The notes under the pieces are model-generated. The model worked only from the letters and a program-made list of their open reading frames with translations, did no database searches and was not told the DNA's origin. The position numbers were made by a program, and so were the translations under genes. From JABDGR01 sp964561455 (GTDB lineage Bacteria > Verrucomicrobiota > Verrucomicrobiia > Opitutales > JABDGR01), in contig CAZLPS010000007.1 in NCBI GenBank assembly GCA_964561455.1, forward strand, positions 1-64,000: a stretch of DNA of 64,000 nucleotides. The letters are read 5' to 3'. Every line of letters starts with the position of its first letter. The stretch's first letter is position 1. This document shows positions 7,206 through 15,612 of this stretch, in pieces.

Positions 7206-9062
7206 ATGCCCGCTAATTTGCCACCTGATGCACTGGAGCGAAGCCAGGCCCGCCTGCACCCGGCGGAGGAACCGCGTCGGGTGCCATGGGTAAAAGTTCT
7301 GCTCGTCGTGGTGGGGTTGGTTGGCGTGGGCGTATTCGGCTATCCTTATTGGAAATACCGGATGCCGCAAACTCGCGACCTTACTGACCAACAGGGCGTG
7401 TCTCGTCCGGTTCGGCTCGAAGCGCGAAATGATGTGCTGCTTGAATACACGCTGCCCGATTCAAGTGCGGGGCGTTATCTGGCCATCGCCAGCCTGGCAC
7501 CCGCCGACCGGGAGTTTGTCGCGCATTTGCCGGCTAAATTGCAACTCAAACTCCCGCTCGATTATTTGTTGCCGACGGGCCCGGGGGTGGAAACGCCCGT
7601 CCGATTGGTGGCGCGGAACGACGATTGGGTGCAGTACACCTTGCTTACGGACGGCTCCACCCATTATGCCGCCATTACCCTCCTCCCGGCGGATGACCAA
7701 CTCCTGATCCGGCAATTTCCGGTCAGTTTCTATTTTAATTACCCGGTGGATTATGCGTTTACCGGGCCCCCATCGCCCGGGGTGAAAATCCGGATTGTGG
7801 CCCGGAGCGACGACTCCTTCAAGTATCTCGCCATCGCCGAAAGCAAGTCCTACACGGCCCCGATTTCGGTCCTCAGCGCGGCCGACCAGGCTTTTGTTCG
7901 CGCCCTGCCGGTAAATTTGCCGGGTGAACCGCCCGCTGTGAATCCAAATTCGCCAGTGCCGCCCCAAATATTGGTGACCGCAACTCCGGCGAACATGCCA
8001 GATGCCAGCCATCCGTCGGCCACGCCGCCACTCGGGGATGGTCACGGCGCCCCGGCGGCGGCGGTGGTCCCGGCGGCGGAGACGGTGAATTCCGACCACG
8101 GGATATCCGCCGACCAGATCAAAGCCCTGGTTTATATCGAGGGCGACGAGTCGGCCGGCAGCGGCTTTATTGCCAAAATAAACGGCCAGTATTTTGTGGT
8201 GACGAATCAACATGTCCTTTCCGGGAACAAACAGTTCACCGTCACCGCCGCGGATGGCTCCAAGCTGCCCACCAATGGCACACTTTATGGCGCCGTTAAC
8301 TACGACGTCGCATTGCTGAAAATTCCGGACAACCTGGCCAAGCACTCCCTGGAAATTTTGGATGACCCGCAAACGAATGCCAAAGTCAACGACCGGGTAA
8401 CGGTGATGGGCAACAATCTCGGTGCGAGAGTTCCCGTGCAGATCGAGGGGAAATTAATTGGCATTGGTCCGGAGATGATTGAGGTGGATGCGCCATTCCA
8501 GCCGGGAAATAGCGGCAGTCCCATTATTGATCGCCCCTCGGGCAAGGTCGTGGGGATTGCCACGATGCATATCAGTTACAACCTGGAGAAGTTGAAAAAC
8601 AGCGTCGTCACCCAAAGCACCCGCTGGTTCGGTTGCCGCCTGGACAATATTGACCCGCAAAAAGGCTGGCAAAAACTCGATTGGGCGCGGTTCAGCGCTG
8701 ATGGCATCCAGTTGGAAAAAGTCGACGCATTGTATAAAACCATACTTTCCCTCGTCACCGGCAGTGTGAGTCCCGCGGCCGTCCATGATGACGCTGTGCG
8801 CCGGCTCCTGGTGAACTTTCAAGCGGCCGCCAATAACGCCGCCGATCACAAGAACCGCCAGGATTTCGCGCTGGCCCTCCAAAGCCTCAATGGTCACCTG
8901 CGGGGATTGGTGGACACCTCCATCCGCAGTCTTACCGACCACAAACTCGCGGCCTACCATGCGCTGCTGGTCGATCAGCAAATGGAGATTCAGAGATTTT
9001 TGGATGATACTTTCACCAACTCCACCAAGGAAATCATCACCATCATGCACAAGGAGTTTTGA
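7206..9062 (+). CDS. Membrane-anchored trypsin-like serine protease with SHD1-like repeats
   Basis: 618 residues. A cytoplasmic N-terminus of about 28 residues (proline- and arginine-rich, PRRVPW) leads into one transmembrane segment (29-46). Three repeats of about 65 residues follow (50-245), each ending in a xSxxDxxFVxxLP-like motif (ADREFVAHLP, DDQLLIRQFP, ADQAFVRALP). They resemble SHD1 (Sla1 homology domain 1) units. After a Pro/Ala linker comes a trypsin-like domain: His336 in TNQHVL, Asp367 in YDVALL and Ser436 in GNSGSP form a complete triad. The last 170 residues are helical. It probably acts in the periplasm. The next gene is a paralogue lacking the protease domain, so the two likely arose by duplication and may work together. 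Confidence 0.8.
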   Translation: MPANLPPDALERSQARLHPAEEPRRVPWVKVLLVVVGLVGVGVFGYPYWKYRMPQTRDLTDQQGVSRPVRLEARNDVLLEYTLPDSSAGRYLAIASLAPADREFVAHLPAKLQLKLPLDYLLPTGPGVETPVRLVARNDDWVQYTLLTDGSTHYAAITLLPADDQLLIRQFPVSFYFNYPVDYAFTGPPSPGVKIRIVARSDDSFKYLAIAESKSYTAPISVLSAADQAFVRALPVNLPGEPPAVNPNSPVPPQILVTATPANMPDASHPSATPPLGDGHGAPAAAVVPAAETVNSDHGISADQIKALVYIEGDESAGSGFIAKINGQYFVVTNQHVLSGNKQFTVTAADGSKLPTNGTLYGAVNYDVALLKIPDNLAKHSLEILDDPQTNAKVNDRVTVMGNNLGARVPVQIEGKLIGIGPEMIEVDAPFQPGNSGSPIIDRPSGKVVGIATMHISYNLEKLKNSVVTQSTRWFGCRLDNIDPQKGWQKLDWARFSADGIQLEKVDALYKTILSLVTGSVSPAAVHDDAVRRLLVNFQAAANNAADHKNRQDFALALQSLNGHLRGLVDTSIRSLTDHKLAAYHALLVDQQMEIQRFLDDTFTNSTKEIITIMHKEF

Positions 9063-9217
9063 TCGCAGCGGAGGTCGGGCGCAACCGGCGAACAATTCCT
9101 CCCCGCGGCCAAATCCGCCAGGAATAGCCTTGCGCAACCTGAACCGGGGCTTAAAATTTACGGGTGTCGGGCATCCACGTTGGATCTTGGCGAAAATTTG
9201 GCCAAAATTATTTCCCC

Positions 9218-10753
9218 ATGTCAGACCCTTTGCCACCCGATGTGCGGGAGCGCCTGCAAGCGCGTTTGGATCCTCCCCGGGAGCCGTTCCGCGTCCCGTG
9301 GGGACAAATCATCTTAATCCTCGTGGGTTTGGTTGCCGCAGGATGGTATGCTTACGATTATTGGACTTACCGATTGCCGCAAGAGCACCTGCTGACGGAC
9401 CGGCATGGACGGCAGCTCCACGTGAATATCGAGGGCCGGAATGCGCTGGTCTTAAAATGTGACTGGCTGGATGACAAACTGCAGCGGACGGTCTACATTC
9501 CCATAGCCAACCTGGCGTCAAATGACCGGGCCTTTGTCGACCACCTCGCCGCCAATATCACCCCGGAACCGCCGCTCGTGTGCCTGCTGCTTGATGCCGG
9601 AGGCACGGAAGGCATCGTTACGTTTGTGGACCGGAGTGATGATTGGGTAAAACTCGTCAAAGACGGCGCCAGCACCGAAAGCTATGTTCCTTTTGCCAGC
9701 TTTCCCCGGGATGACAAGGCGGTGCTCGGGCTACTTCCACCCAAGCTCTATTTTTCCTACCCCATGGAATATGTTTTGACGGGGTCGCCCGCCCCGGGGG
9801 TGAAAATCAAGCTCCTGGGCCATAACGAGGACTTCGTGCAATTCACCCAACCCGTCGATAATATTATTCGTTACGAACCGTTGGTCAATTTTTCGCCTGC
9901 GGATCAAGCCATTATCCGCGAACTCCCACCTTCCCTGTCCGTGGACCTGCCAGTGGTTCACACCTTGACCGCGCTGGACGGCCAACCCCTGGCCGGCACC
10001 ATCAAGGCGGTGTCCAGCGCCCTTGTGGCGCTGGCACTGCCCGGCGACGGATCCACCCGATATTTCCCCATTGCCGACCTGTCAGTGTCGGACCAGAAGT
10101 TTGTCCACATCCTGCCAGCGCGCCTAAATCTGGCGCTGCCGCTCGCATGCACTATGGCCGACGCTTCGGGCAAGGCGATGCGCGTGCGCATCGAAGGTCG
10201 GGCGGCCAAATTTGTCAAACTTACCGAGGAAGCGACCGGAGCCACCGAATTCCGCCTGCTGACGGAGTTTTCGCTTGAAGACGCCAAGGTGCTGCAATTG
10301 CTGCCTGTGAACTATTCACTGGGGTATCCTTTTGATTACGCGCTAAATTACCCGGAGGGCCAGGTGCTGAAGGCGCAGATTCTCGGGCGCACGGTGGATA
10401 CGGTAAAGTACCGGCTGGTCAATGGCGCGGTGGGAACTTTGCCCATGGCAAAACTTTCACCGCACGATCAGGAATTTCTCACGTTGCTGCCGGTAAATTA
10501 TTCCTCCGGCGATTTGGGGCTGCCCCCACCCAAGCCGCCGCCGGAGTCGCCGGTGGTCCTTGCCCTGCGAAATCAGATTGCCACACTGGAAAAGAAGAAC
10601 CTGTCATTGGAGGCCTCGATTGCCAATCCCAATACCAGCGCGTTGGACCGGGAGTTCATGCAGGTGGATTTACAAAAGAACAAAGACCAGCTGCTTTCGC
10701 TCGAAAAGAAAATTGACGCGGAGTTGGTCAAGACCCCGCCGCGGCCCAATTGA
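9218..10753 (+). CDS. Membrane-anchored SHD1-like repeat protein with C-terminal coiled coil
   Basis: 511 residues, paralogous to the preceding protease through the N-terminus (PPDVRERLQARLDPPREP, then VPWGQIILILVG). One transmembrane segment at about 25-43 is followed by six repeats of about 65 residues. The repeat ends are recognisable: NDRAFVDHL, DDKAVLGLLP, ADQAIIRELP, SDQKFVHILP, EDAKVLQLLP and HDQEFLTLLP. A Pro-rich hinge (PPPKPPPES) and a charged coiled coil of about 65 residues complete it. No enzymatic motif is visible. The ATG at 9218 gives the start that matches the paralogue. It could be a periplasmic scaffold or substrate adaptor for the protease encoded 155 bp upstream on the same strand; that role is inference. 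Confidence 0.72.
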   Translation: MSDPLPPDVRERLQARLDPPREPFRVPWGQIILILVGLVAAGWYAYDYWTYRLPQEHLLTDRHGRQLHVNIEGRNALVLKCDWLDDKLQRTVYIPIANLASNDRAFVDHLAANITPEPPLVCLLLDAGGTEGIVTFVDRSDDWVKLVKDGASTESYVPFASFPRDDKAVLGLLPPKLYFSYPMEYVLTGSPAPGVKIKLLGHNEDFVQFTQPVDNIIRYEPLVNFSPADQAIIRELPPSLSVDLPVVHTLTALDGQPLAGTIKAVSSALVALALPGDGSTRYFPIADLSVSDQKFVHILPARLNLALPLACTMADASGKAMRVRIEGRAAKFVKLTEEATGATEFRLLTEFSLEDAKVLQLLPVNYSLGYPFDYALNYPEGQVLKAQILGRTVDTVKYRLVNGAVGTLPMAKLSPHDQEFLTLLPVNYSSGDLGLPPPKPPPESPVVLALRNQIATLEKKNLSLEASIANPNTSALDREFMQVDLQKNKDQLLSLEKKIDAELVKTPPRPN

Positions 10754-10772
10754 AGACCCGCCGGAGATTTTT

Positions 10773-11618
10773 TTATTTCGTCTGCCGCACATGCACTTCG
10801 TGCTGGGGGTAGGGGATGGAGACGCCAGCTTCGTCAAACCGCAGTTTGACTTCCTCGAGCAGGTGGCTGCGCACGGGTTCAAAATCGGCAATGGCGACCC
10901 AAGCGCGCATGGTGAGGTCCACGGAGCTTTCGCCGAGGTTGGTGACGAGAACGGCGGGCTCGGGGTTGGGGAGGACGCGGATATCGGCCTTCATGGCGGC
11001 GAGGATGATTAGCTTGGCCTGCTTGAGGTTGGACTCGTAGCTAATGTTAAAAACCAAATCGAGGCGGCGGGTGGGCTTGGCGCTGGAGTTAATGATCGGG
11101 GAGCCGAGGATTTTCCCGTTGGGGACAATAATCTTGCGGTTGTCGGCCGTGAGCAAGTGCGTGTCGAAAATGCTGATTTCCTCGACGACACCTTTGACGT
11201 CGGCGGCCTCGATGCTGTCGCCGACGCGGAAATAGCGGAAGAAGATAATTAAGACGCCGGCGGCAAAATTGGAAAGGGAGGTCTGGAGGGCGAGGCCGAT
11301 GGCGAGGGTGCTGGCGGCGAGCATCCCGGTCAAGGGAGAGGTGTCAATGAATCCACCCGTCTGGGCGGCCATCATGAGCACGAGAATAAGCAGCACCCAA
11401 TAACACAGCTTCGAGAGAAAAGAAGTCACGGTGGTGTCCACGTGGCGCGCTTGCATGACTTTGCGCAGTATCACCCGGATCCGCCCGGTCAGCCACCATC
11501 CCACCAGCAGAATGGCCACGGCCCGCCCCAACTTCGGCAGGTAAGTCATGAAGCTGTCGTAGTACTGGGAGAAATGAAACCCGCTGGTTTGCGCGAGAAA
11601 TGGAAGCGGTTGGAGCAT
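10773..11618 (-). CDS. mscS: Small-conductance mechanosensitive channel, MscS family
   Basis: 281 residues, the size of minimal MscS channels. Three hydrophobic segments lie in the first 120 residues. The third holds the pore helix: LAIGLALQTSLSNFAAGVLIIFF contains the glycine/alanine pattern of the TM3 pore. The beta domain follows (FRYFRVGDSIEA, with VPNGKILGSPIINSS as the family signature), then the C-terminal alpha/beta vestibule ending in PYPQHEVHVRQ. It relieves turgor in the inner membrane on hypo-osmotic shock. The start at 11618 is the first Met before the first membrane segment; a longer frame exists but is antisense to the divergent phosphoesterase gene. It converges on the repeat-protein gene with a 19-bp gap. 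Confidence 0.9.
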   Translation of the reverse strand: MLQPLPFLAQTSGFHFSQYYDSFMTYLPKLGRAVAILLVGWWLTGRIRVILRKVMQARHVDTTVTSFLSKLCYWVLLILVLMMAAQTGGFIDTSPLTGMLAASTLAIGLALQTSLSNFAAGVLIIFFRYFRVGDSIEAADVKGVVEEISIFDTHLLTADNRKIIVPNGKILGSPIINSSAKPTRRLDLVFNISYESNLKQAKLIILAAMKADIRVLPNPEPAVLVTNLGESSVDLTMRAWVAIADFEPVRSHLLEEVKLRFDEAGVSIPYPQHEVHVRQTK

Positions 11619-11723
11619 AAATAGGAATAGCCGAAAATTCCCCGTCGACGGCAAGGCCAAAATGCGCGCTTTTCCATTGGCATCGTCCCGATTGGCTGGC
11701 ACTTTTCCCCATCCCCGGCTTGT

Positions 11724-12698
11724 ATGACCGCTTCGCCGCCCTTCGCCACCAGCCTTTCGGCCGCTGAACAAGCGGCTCTTTCCGCGCGCTTGGGCCCGGA
11801 GGTCTATGCGCGGCGGGTGGAAGTTCAGCGGCAGATTGAAGTGGACCCCGAATCGGACGAGGCCGGGCCGGTGAATGTCCAGCGGATGGTGCGAAAGATG
11901 CGGGTGCTGTCCGGTTTTCTGCGGGCGATTGGGATGGCGGGCTGGGGAAGGCGCAACATGCTGGCGGTGCAACGCCAGGAGAATGTATTGCGCCTGCGGG
12001 GGCTGCCGGCGGCCTTTCGCGGCGCGCGGTTGCTGCACTTGAGCGATCTGCATGCCGACATTGATCCGAAGATGGCGGCCTCTGTCATCCGCGCCATTAC
12101 GGGCTGGGAATACGATGCCGTGGTGTTGACCGGAGACTATCGCGCCCACACGCGTCATGAATGGGACACGGCGCTGGGCTATTGCGCGGAAGTGGCGCGG
12201 GTCTTGCGACCGGAGGTGCCGAAGTTTGCCGTGCTGGGGAACCATGACCCGCTGGAAATGGTGCCCGGCTTGGAGGCGCTCGGGTGGCGCATGCTGCTCA
12301 ACGAGGCGCTGCCCTGGCACCGGGGCGATGGCGAGTTATGGATCGCCGGCGTGGATGATGACCATACTTATCACACGGCTGACGTCGAACGCGCCCGAGC
12401 GGCCTGTCCGGCTGGAGCGTGTGCGCTCCTGCTTTCGCACACGCCATCGACGTATGCCCTTGCAGCGGCCGCCGGGTTTGCGGGATTTCTCTGCGGCCAT
12501 ACCCATGGAGGCCAAATGTGTCTGCCCGGTGGATTCGCGCTGCTGAATAATGCGCGCGATACGCCGCGCTGGGCGATTCGTGGCGCTTGGGAATACAAGG
12601 GGATGCAAGGATATACAAGCGTCGGCGCCGGGGCATGCCGGGTGCCGGCGAGGTTTTTCTGCCCGCCGGAGGTGACGCGGCATACGCTGGAGGCCTGA
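11724..12698 (+). CDS. Metallophosphoesterase (YkuE-like)
   Basis: 324-residue calcineurin-like phosphoesterase. The dinuclear metal site is fully visible: LHLSDLHAD (D-x-H), VVLTGDYRA (GD), AVLGNHDPLE (GNHD), LLSHTP (H) and CGHTHGGQM (GHTHGGQ). The first ~100 residues form a helical, non-conserved extension with no signal peptide. YkuE-like and UDP-2,3-diacylglucosamine-pyrophosphatase-like members share this motif set, so the substrate remains open. It is divergent from mscS and precedes a convergent toxin-antitoxin remnant. The ATG at 11724 is the first available start. Confidence 0.88.
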   Translation: MTASPPFATSLSAAEQAALSARLGPEVYARRVEVQRQIEVDPESDEAGPVNVQRMVRKMRVLSGFLRAIGMAGWGRRNMLAVQRQENVLRLRGLPAAFRGARLLHLSDLHADIDPKMAASVIRAITGWEYDAVVLTGDYRAHTRHEWDTALGYCAEVARVLRPEVPKFAVLGNHDPLEMVPGLEALGWRMLLNEALPWHRGDGELWIAGVDDDHTYHTADVERARAACPAGACALLLSHTPSTYALAAAAGFAGFLCGHTHGGQMCLPGGFALLNNARDTPRWAIRGAWEYKGMQGYTSVGAGACRVPARFFCPPEVTRHTLEA

Positions 12699-12707
12699 TT
12701 GTTCTGC

Positions 12708-13007
12708 TTACATTAACTTTTCCCCAATCCGCGCCGGATCCTGTCGACAGTCCAGGACGGCGTAAATATAAACGATGCCAGACGCCATCTTGTAATAAAT
12801 GGCAAAGGGAAACCGCTTCGATAATAGGCAATATTTCCCGCAGACCTTCCGATGGATACCTGCCTAGGTGCGCAGCAATTCAATATCGGAATAAATATTG
12901 GACAGGAAATATTCACCCAAGCCCGTCTGCTGCTTTTCGTAAAACCAATAACCTGCCAGCAAATCCGACTTGGCCAGATCAAGATATTCGATATTTGCGG
13001 ATTTCAT
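12708..13007 (-). pseudogene. ParE/RelE-type toxin with in-frame amber stop
   Basis: Reads as a normal 99-residue RelE/ParE-superfamily toxin except for a TAG at 12866-12864. Before the stop: MKSANIEYLDLAKSDLL and GYWFYEKQQTGLGEYFL. Directly after it, in the same frame: AGIHRKVCGKYCLLSKRFPF, then IYYKMASGIVYIYAVLDCR and a C-terminal DPARIGEKLM before TAA. Relatives usually have Tyr just before the AGIHR motif, so one base change (TAT/TAC to TAG) explains the break. Its start lies inside the 3' end of the antitoxin gene (29-bp overlap). Probably a dead toxin; an assembly error or stop-codon readthrough is less likely. Confidence 0.8.
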
Positions 13008-13212
13008 CGGCAATCTGATTCTTGACGCTTGCCAGGGGCAAAAACGCGGCCTTGCCCTCCTTGACGGCTTTTTCCCGCCCATCGAGTATTTCTTTGTGCC
13101 AGTCGGGGACAGGCATATTCTCCGGATTCCGGGATAAATCAGCCCACAAGGCCTCCATCGCCTGGAGCTTTTCCTCCAGCGTCATGCGGTCAAGTTCGAG
13201 AGTGGTGGACAT
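12979..13212 (-). CDS. Addiction-module antitoxin (Unstab_antitox family)
   Basis: 77-residue acidic antitoxin of the PF09720 type: MTLEEKLQAMEALWADLSRN followed by PDWHKEILDGREKAVKEGKA is the family hallmark (xEKLxxMExLWxxL, then P.WH...L..R......G). It should bind the ParE-like toxin encoded next on the strand, and the toxin start codon overlaps its last codons. The antitoxin frame is intact although the toxin carries a nonsense codon. The start at 13212 matches the usual MSTTLELDRM-type opening. A TTGACC and TAGAAT lie close upstream but are spaced too tightly for a standard promoter. Confidence 0.87.
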   Translation of the reverse strand: MSTTLELDRMTLEEKLQAMEALWADLSRNPENMPVPDWHKEILDGREKAVKEGKAAFLPLASVKNQIADEIRKYRIS

Positions 13213-13273
13213 GGTGTTATTCTAGGTCAATTTGCCCTTGCGACAATCCCAAAAAGTACATCTTCTCCATCCC

Positions 13274-13495
13274 ATGAAAGCAATTAAATCCGGCCCTGGT
13301 TCGTTCATCATTGAGTTTAGTCAGGCCGAACTCGGAGTCATCAACAACGCGCTCAACGAAGTTTGCAGCGGGATTGATATTCCTGAATTTCAGACCCGAA
13401 TGGGGTCGTCAATCGATGAGGTGCGTGAACTGCTCTCAAAAATCAGCGATGAGTATGTAAACTCAAGTGGTTGGAGGAATCGGCAAAACAATTGA
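13274..13495 (+). CDS. Hypothetical small protein
   Basis: 73 residues from the ATG at 13274; an upstream in-frame start at 13232 would add 14 unlikely residues. The core (PGSFIIEFSQAELGVINNAL, then NEVCSGIDIPEFQTRMG and DEVRELLSKI) is an amphipathic beta-alpha-alpha pattern that I recall in small uncharacterised bacterial proteins, with no function assigned. No membrane segment or signal. It is oriented away from the toxin-antitoxin remnant and converges on the DMT transporter gene. It may be an immunity-like or regulatory protein, but nothing in the sequence decides this. Confidence 0.6.
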   Translation: MKAIKSGPGSFIIEFSQAELGVINNALNEVCSGIDIPEFQTRMGSSIDEVRELLSKISDEYVNSSGWRNRQNN

Positions 13496-13544
13496 TTGGA
13501 TGCCTGGCGCTTAAATTCTCAAACCAAAGACTAGAAACCAAAAA

Positions 13545-14687
13545 CTAAACACCTTTCGCCCCATCCCCCAGCGCATTCCGATGTCGGGTAAAGTACAACG
13601 CTACCGCCATCCCAGCCAGCGCCCCGCCCGCCACCAACAGGGCGCCATTGGTCCCGAGGATTGACTGGCCATGCGCATCTGGATTCGTCAGGAAGAAGAT
13701 TAGCACCCCCGTCGTCATCACCAGCGAGGCGATGACGCGATCGGTGATTCCGCGTTCCTTGAAGACGAACCAGCCGAAGATGACGGCGAGGACGAGGCCG
13801 GCGCGTTTGATGCAGACGACGACTGCGGCGACGGTGAACTGCATCGCCGTCAATTGCAGGACGAGGACCATTGAGTCGAGGACGCCCGCCAGCAGCACCC
13901 AGACTCCCGCCGTGCGCACCAAGCCCGTCCAAGTTACGTTGCGGCCCAGCCGCCAAAAGCCAGCCGGTTGCTCCTCACGCGTCGTGCGGTCGCCCATCCG
14001 CAGGGCCGTCAGCCCGGCAAAGAACGCCGACAGCATCGCGCATTTGCCGAGCGACAAGGTCACCGACCGGGCCAGTTTCACGTCGAAGGTCGCGGTGCCG
14101 CCGCCGGACAGCAGGAACCATTTGTCCAGCAAGTTGGTGATGGTGAGCAGCAGCGCGACGATGAGCATGTACCGGCTGCCGCGTTCACGGAAAATCGCCC
14201 GGAGCGGCTCCAACGGCCCCCGGGCAAACATTTGCCGGTTCATGACCAGCGCCCCGACCACCACCAGGCCGACGCCCGTCACCATTCCGCCCGAGACCGA
14301 TTCATGCAAAAAGAAAATTCCCGTCGGCAGCAAAAAGAGCGGGGTAAACGCCAGAAATGGCACGCAATAGGAAATCGGCGAGACTTGCAGCGCCCGCAAA
14401 TAGAGCAGAATCGCACTCCCTTCCACCACTGCGTTCAGCGTGACGTAAAACAGAAACGACAGCGCCGGCGACAAATGAAAGTTGTGGCCGATGTCCGGCA
14501 ATTCCGGCCGCGTGCCCCAACCCAGATTCAGTACCACCAACACCACCGCAAAGACCACACAGCTGATGCCCTTGGCCCAAACGGTCACCAGCCCCACGTC
14601 AAAATTCTGGTCCAGCACTTTCTTGCGCGCCACGTCGGTCAGCACATTGATGACCGAGTCGATGCAGGCAAGTAAGAGACCGAACAT
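13545..14687 (-). CDS. DMT (EamA-like) family transporter
   Basis: 380-residue inner-membrane protein with about ten hydrophobic segments arranged as two EamA-type halves. The first half ends near LLPTGIFFLHESVSGGMVTGVGLVVVGALV. The second contains the family pattern in VAAVVVCIKRAGLVLAVIFGWFVFKERGITDRVIA, where a helix break and E-R follow the penultimate segment. Members export or import amino acids, sugars or metabolites, and the substrate cannot be inferred. A hydrophilic insert of about 50 residues (MGDRTTREEQPAGFW) separates two helices in the second half. The start at 14687 places Met directly before the first membrane segment. Confidence 0.82.
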   Translation of the reverse strand: MFGLLLACIDSVINVLTDVARKKVLDQNFDVGLVTVWAKGISCVVFAVVLVVLNLGWGTRPELPDIGHNFHLSPALSFLFYVTLNAVVEGSAILLYLRALQVSPISYCVPFLAFTPLFLLPTGIFFLHESVSGGMVTGVGLVVVGALVMNRQMFARGPLEPLRAIFRERGSRYMLIVALLLTITNLLDKWFLLSGGGTATFDVKLARSVTLSLGKCAMLSAFFAGLTALRMGDRTTREEQPAGFWRLGRNVTWTGLVRTAGVWVLLAGVLDSMVLVLQLTAMQFTVAAVVVCIKRAGLVLAVIFGWFVFKERGITDRVIASLVMTTGVLIFFLTNPDAHGQSILGTNGALLVAGGALAGMAVALYFTRHRNALGDGAKGV

Positions 14688-14900
14688 GGGGAAAGACGGG
14701 AAATTAATGAATAATGAATTGCGAATGACGAAAACAGGCCACGCCACTCGCAGGAATATTTTCAGCTCGCAACTAAAGTGGGTGGTTTCAGTATCACTCG
14801 CAAGGGCGTTTTTGACACGACGCAGTGGCGGGCCAACTACGTCCTCCGGGTTCCGTCCAAGATCCTCGACCTTCCCCAACTTAGGCCCTATAAAGACGCC

Positions 14901-15221
14901 ATGAAGACGCTAACGGTGACCGAGGCCCGTAAGAATCTCTCCGGTTGGATTCGCCGGGCCGAGGCGGGTAAGGAAATCGCCATCATTGATGGAGCGCGGA
15001 TCCATGCCATCCGGGAGGTGAAAGTCATGGCCGCCGATTACGCGCTGGCGGAATACGGCGCGACTCCCGCCGACGTGGATGGGGCGGTTGGCCGGTCACG
15101 CCATGAAATCGCCGCCGAGCGCGCCGCGGGTTACCTCACAGCGGTATTTCCCGATGAAGATTCTGTAAACCCGCCGCGCCGCCGCACAAATCGCCGTTCT
15201 GCTGACAAGCACCCGCGCTGA
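14901..15221 (+). CDS. Phd/YefM-type antitoxin, C-terminus possibly extended
   Basis: 106-residue protein beginning MKTLTVTEARKNLSGWIRRA, the classic Phd/YefM DNA-binding start, followed by EIAIIDGARIHAIRE. It would repress its own operon and bind the RelE-like toxin encoded downstream. After about residue 88 the frame continues into a basic tail (NPPRRRTNRRSADKHPR) that overlaps the toxin reading frame by 68 bases. Related antitoxins end nearer the toxin start, so a frameshift near the 3' end is possible. Translation from the ATG at 14901 is clear; upstream in-frame codons are not conserved. Confidence 0.78.
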   Translation: MKTLTVTEARKNLSGWIRRAEAGKEIAIIDGARIHAIREVKVMAADYALAEYGATPADVDGAVGRSRHEIAAERAAGYLTAVFPDEDSVNPPRRRTNRRSADKHPR

Positions 15222-15429
15222 TCTGCTGGCCAAGCTGCGGGATTTGCCTGCAGTGTTTGGCCGCCCGCATGTCCATAGTGGGGTTGGATTGCGCCAACTC
15301 AAGCCCGGCTGTTTCGAAGTGCGGGTCGGTTTGGACGTGCGGGTAGCGCTGATCCGTGACGGGCAAGACTTGGTCGTGGTCATGGTAGGCAACCACAATG
15401 ACCTTCGACGCTGGCTCAAAAATTTGTGA
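15154..15429 (+). pseudogene. RelE/YafQ-like toxin with early in-frame stop
   Basis: A 91-codon frame reading M-K-I-L, then TAA at 15166-15168, then TRRAAAQIAVL and a segment resembling small ribosome-dependent mRNA interferases (DLLAKLRDLPAVFGRPH, GVGLRQLKPGCFEVRVGLD, VVMVGNHNDLRRWLKNL). No ATG, GTG or TTG occurs between the stop and the conserved core except an internal TTG at 15244 that would delete a quarter of the protein. This is therefore a probable dead toxin paired with the Phd-like antitoxin upstream. A one-base indel or assembly error near 15160 could also explain it. Confidence 0.7.
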
Positions 15430-15612
15430 CTGGCGGTGTCCGCAACAGCCCCGAGATTATCGGAAATTGGCGGGAGGAATTCCTCGAGAGGGAATTGAGT
15501 GATTGTGCTGGAGGGTAGGAAAGCAATGTCTTGATGCTTGAGCGCCTTATTGCCGTCTCTGCCCTTTGCGCCTTGCCACCCAATTTTTCCTGACGCAGAA
15601 TGGGCAGGCTTC

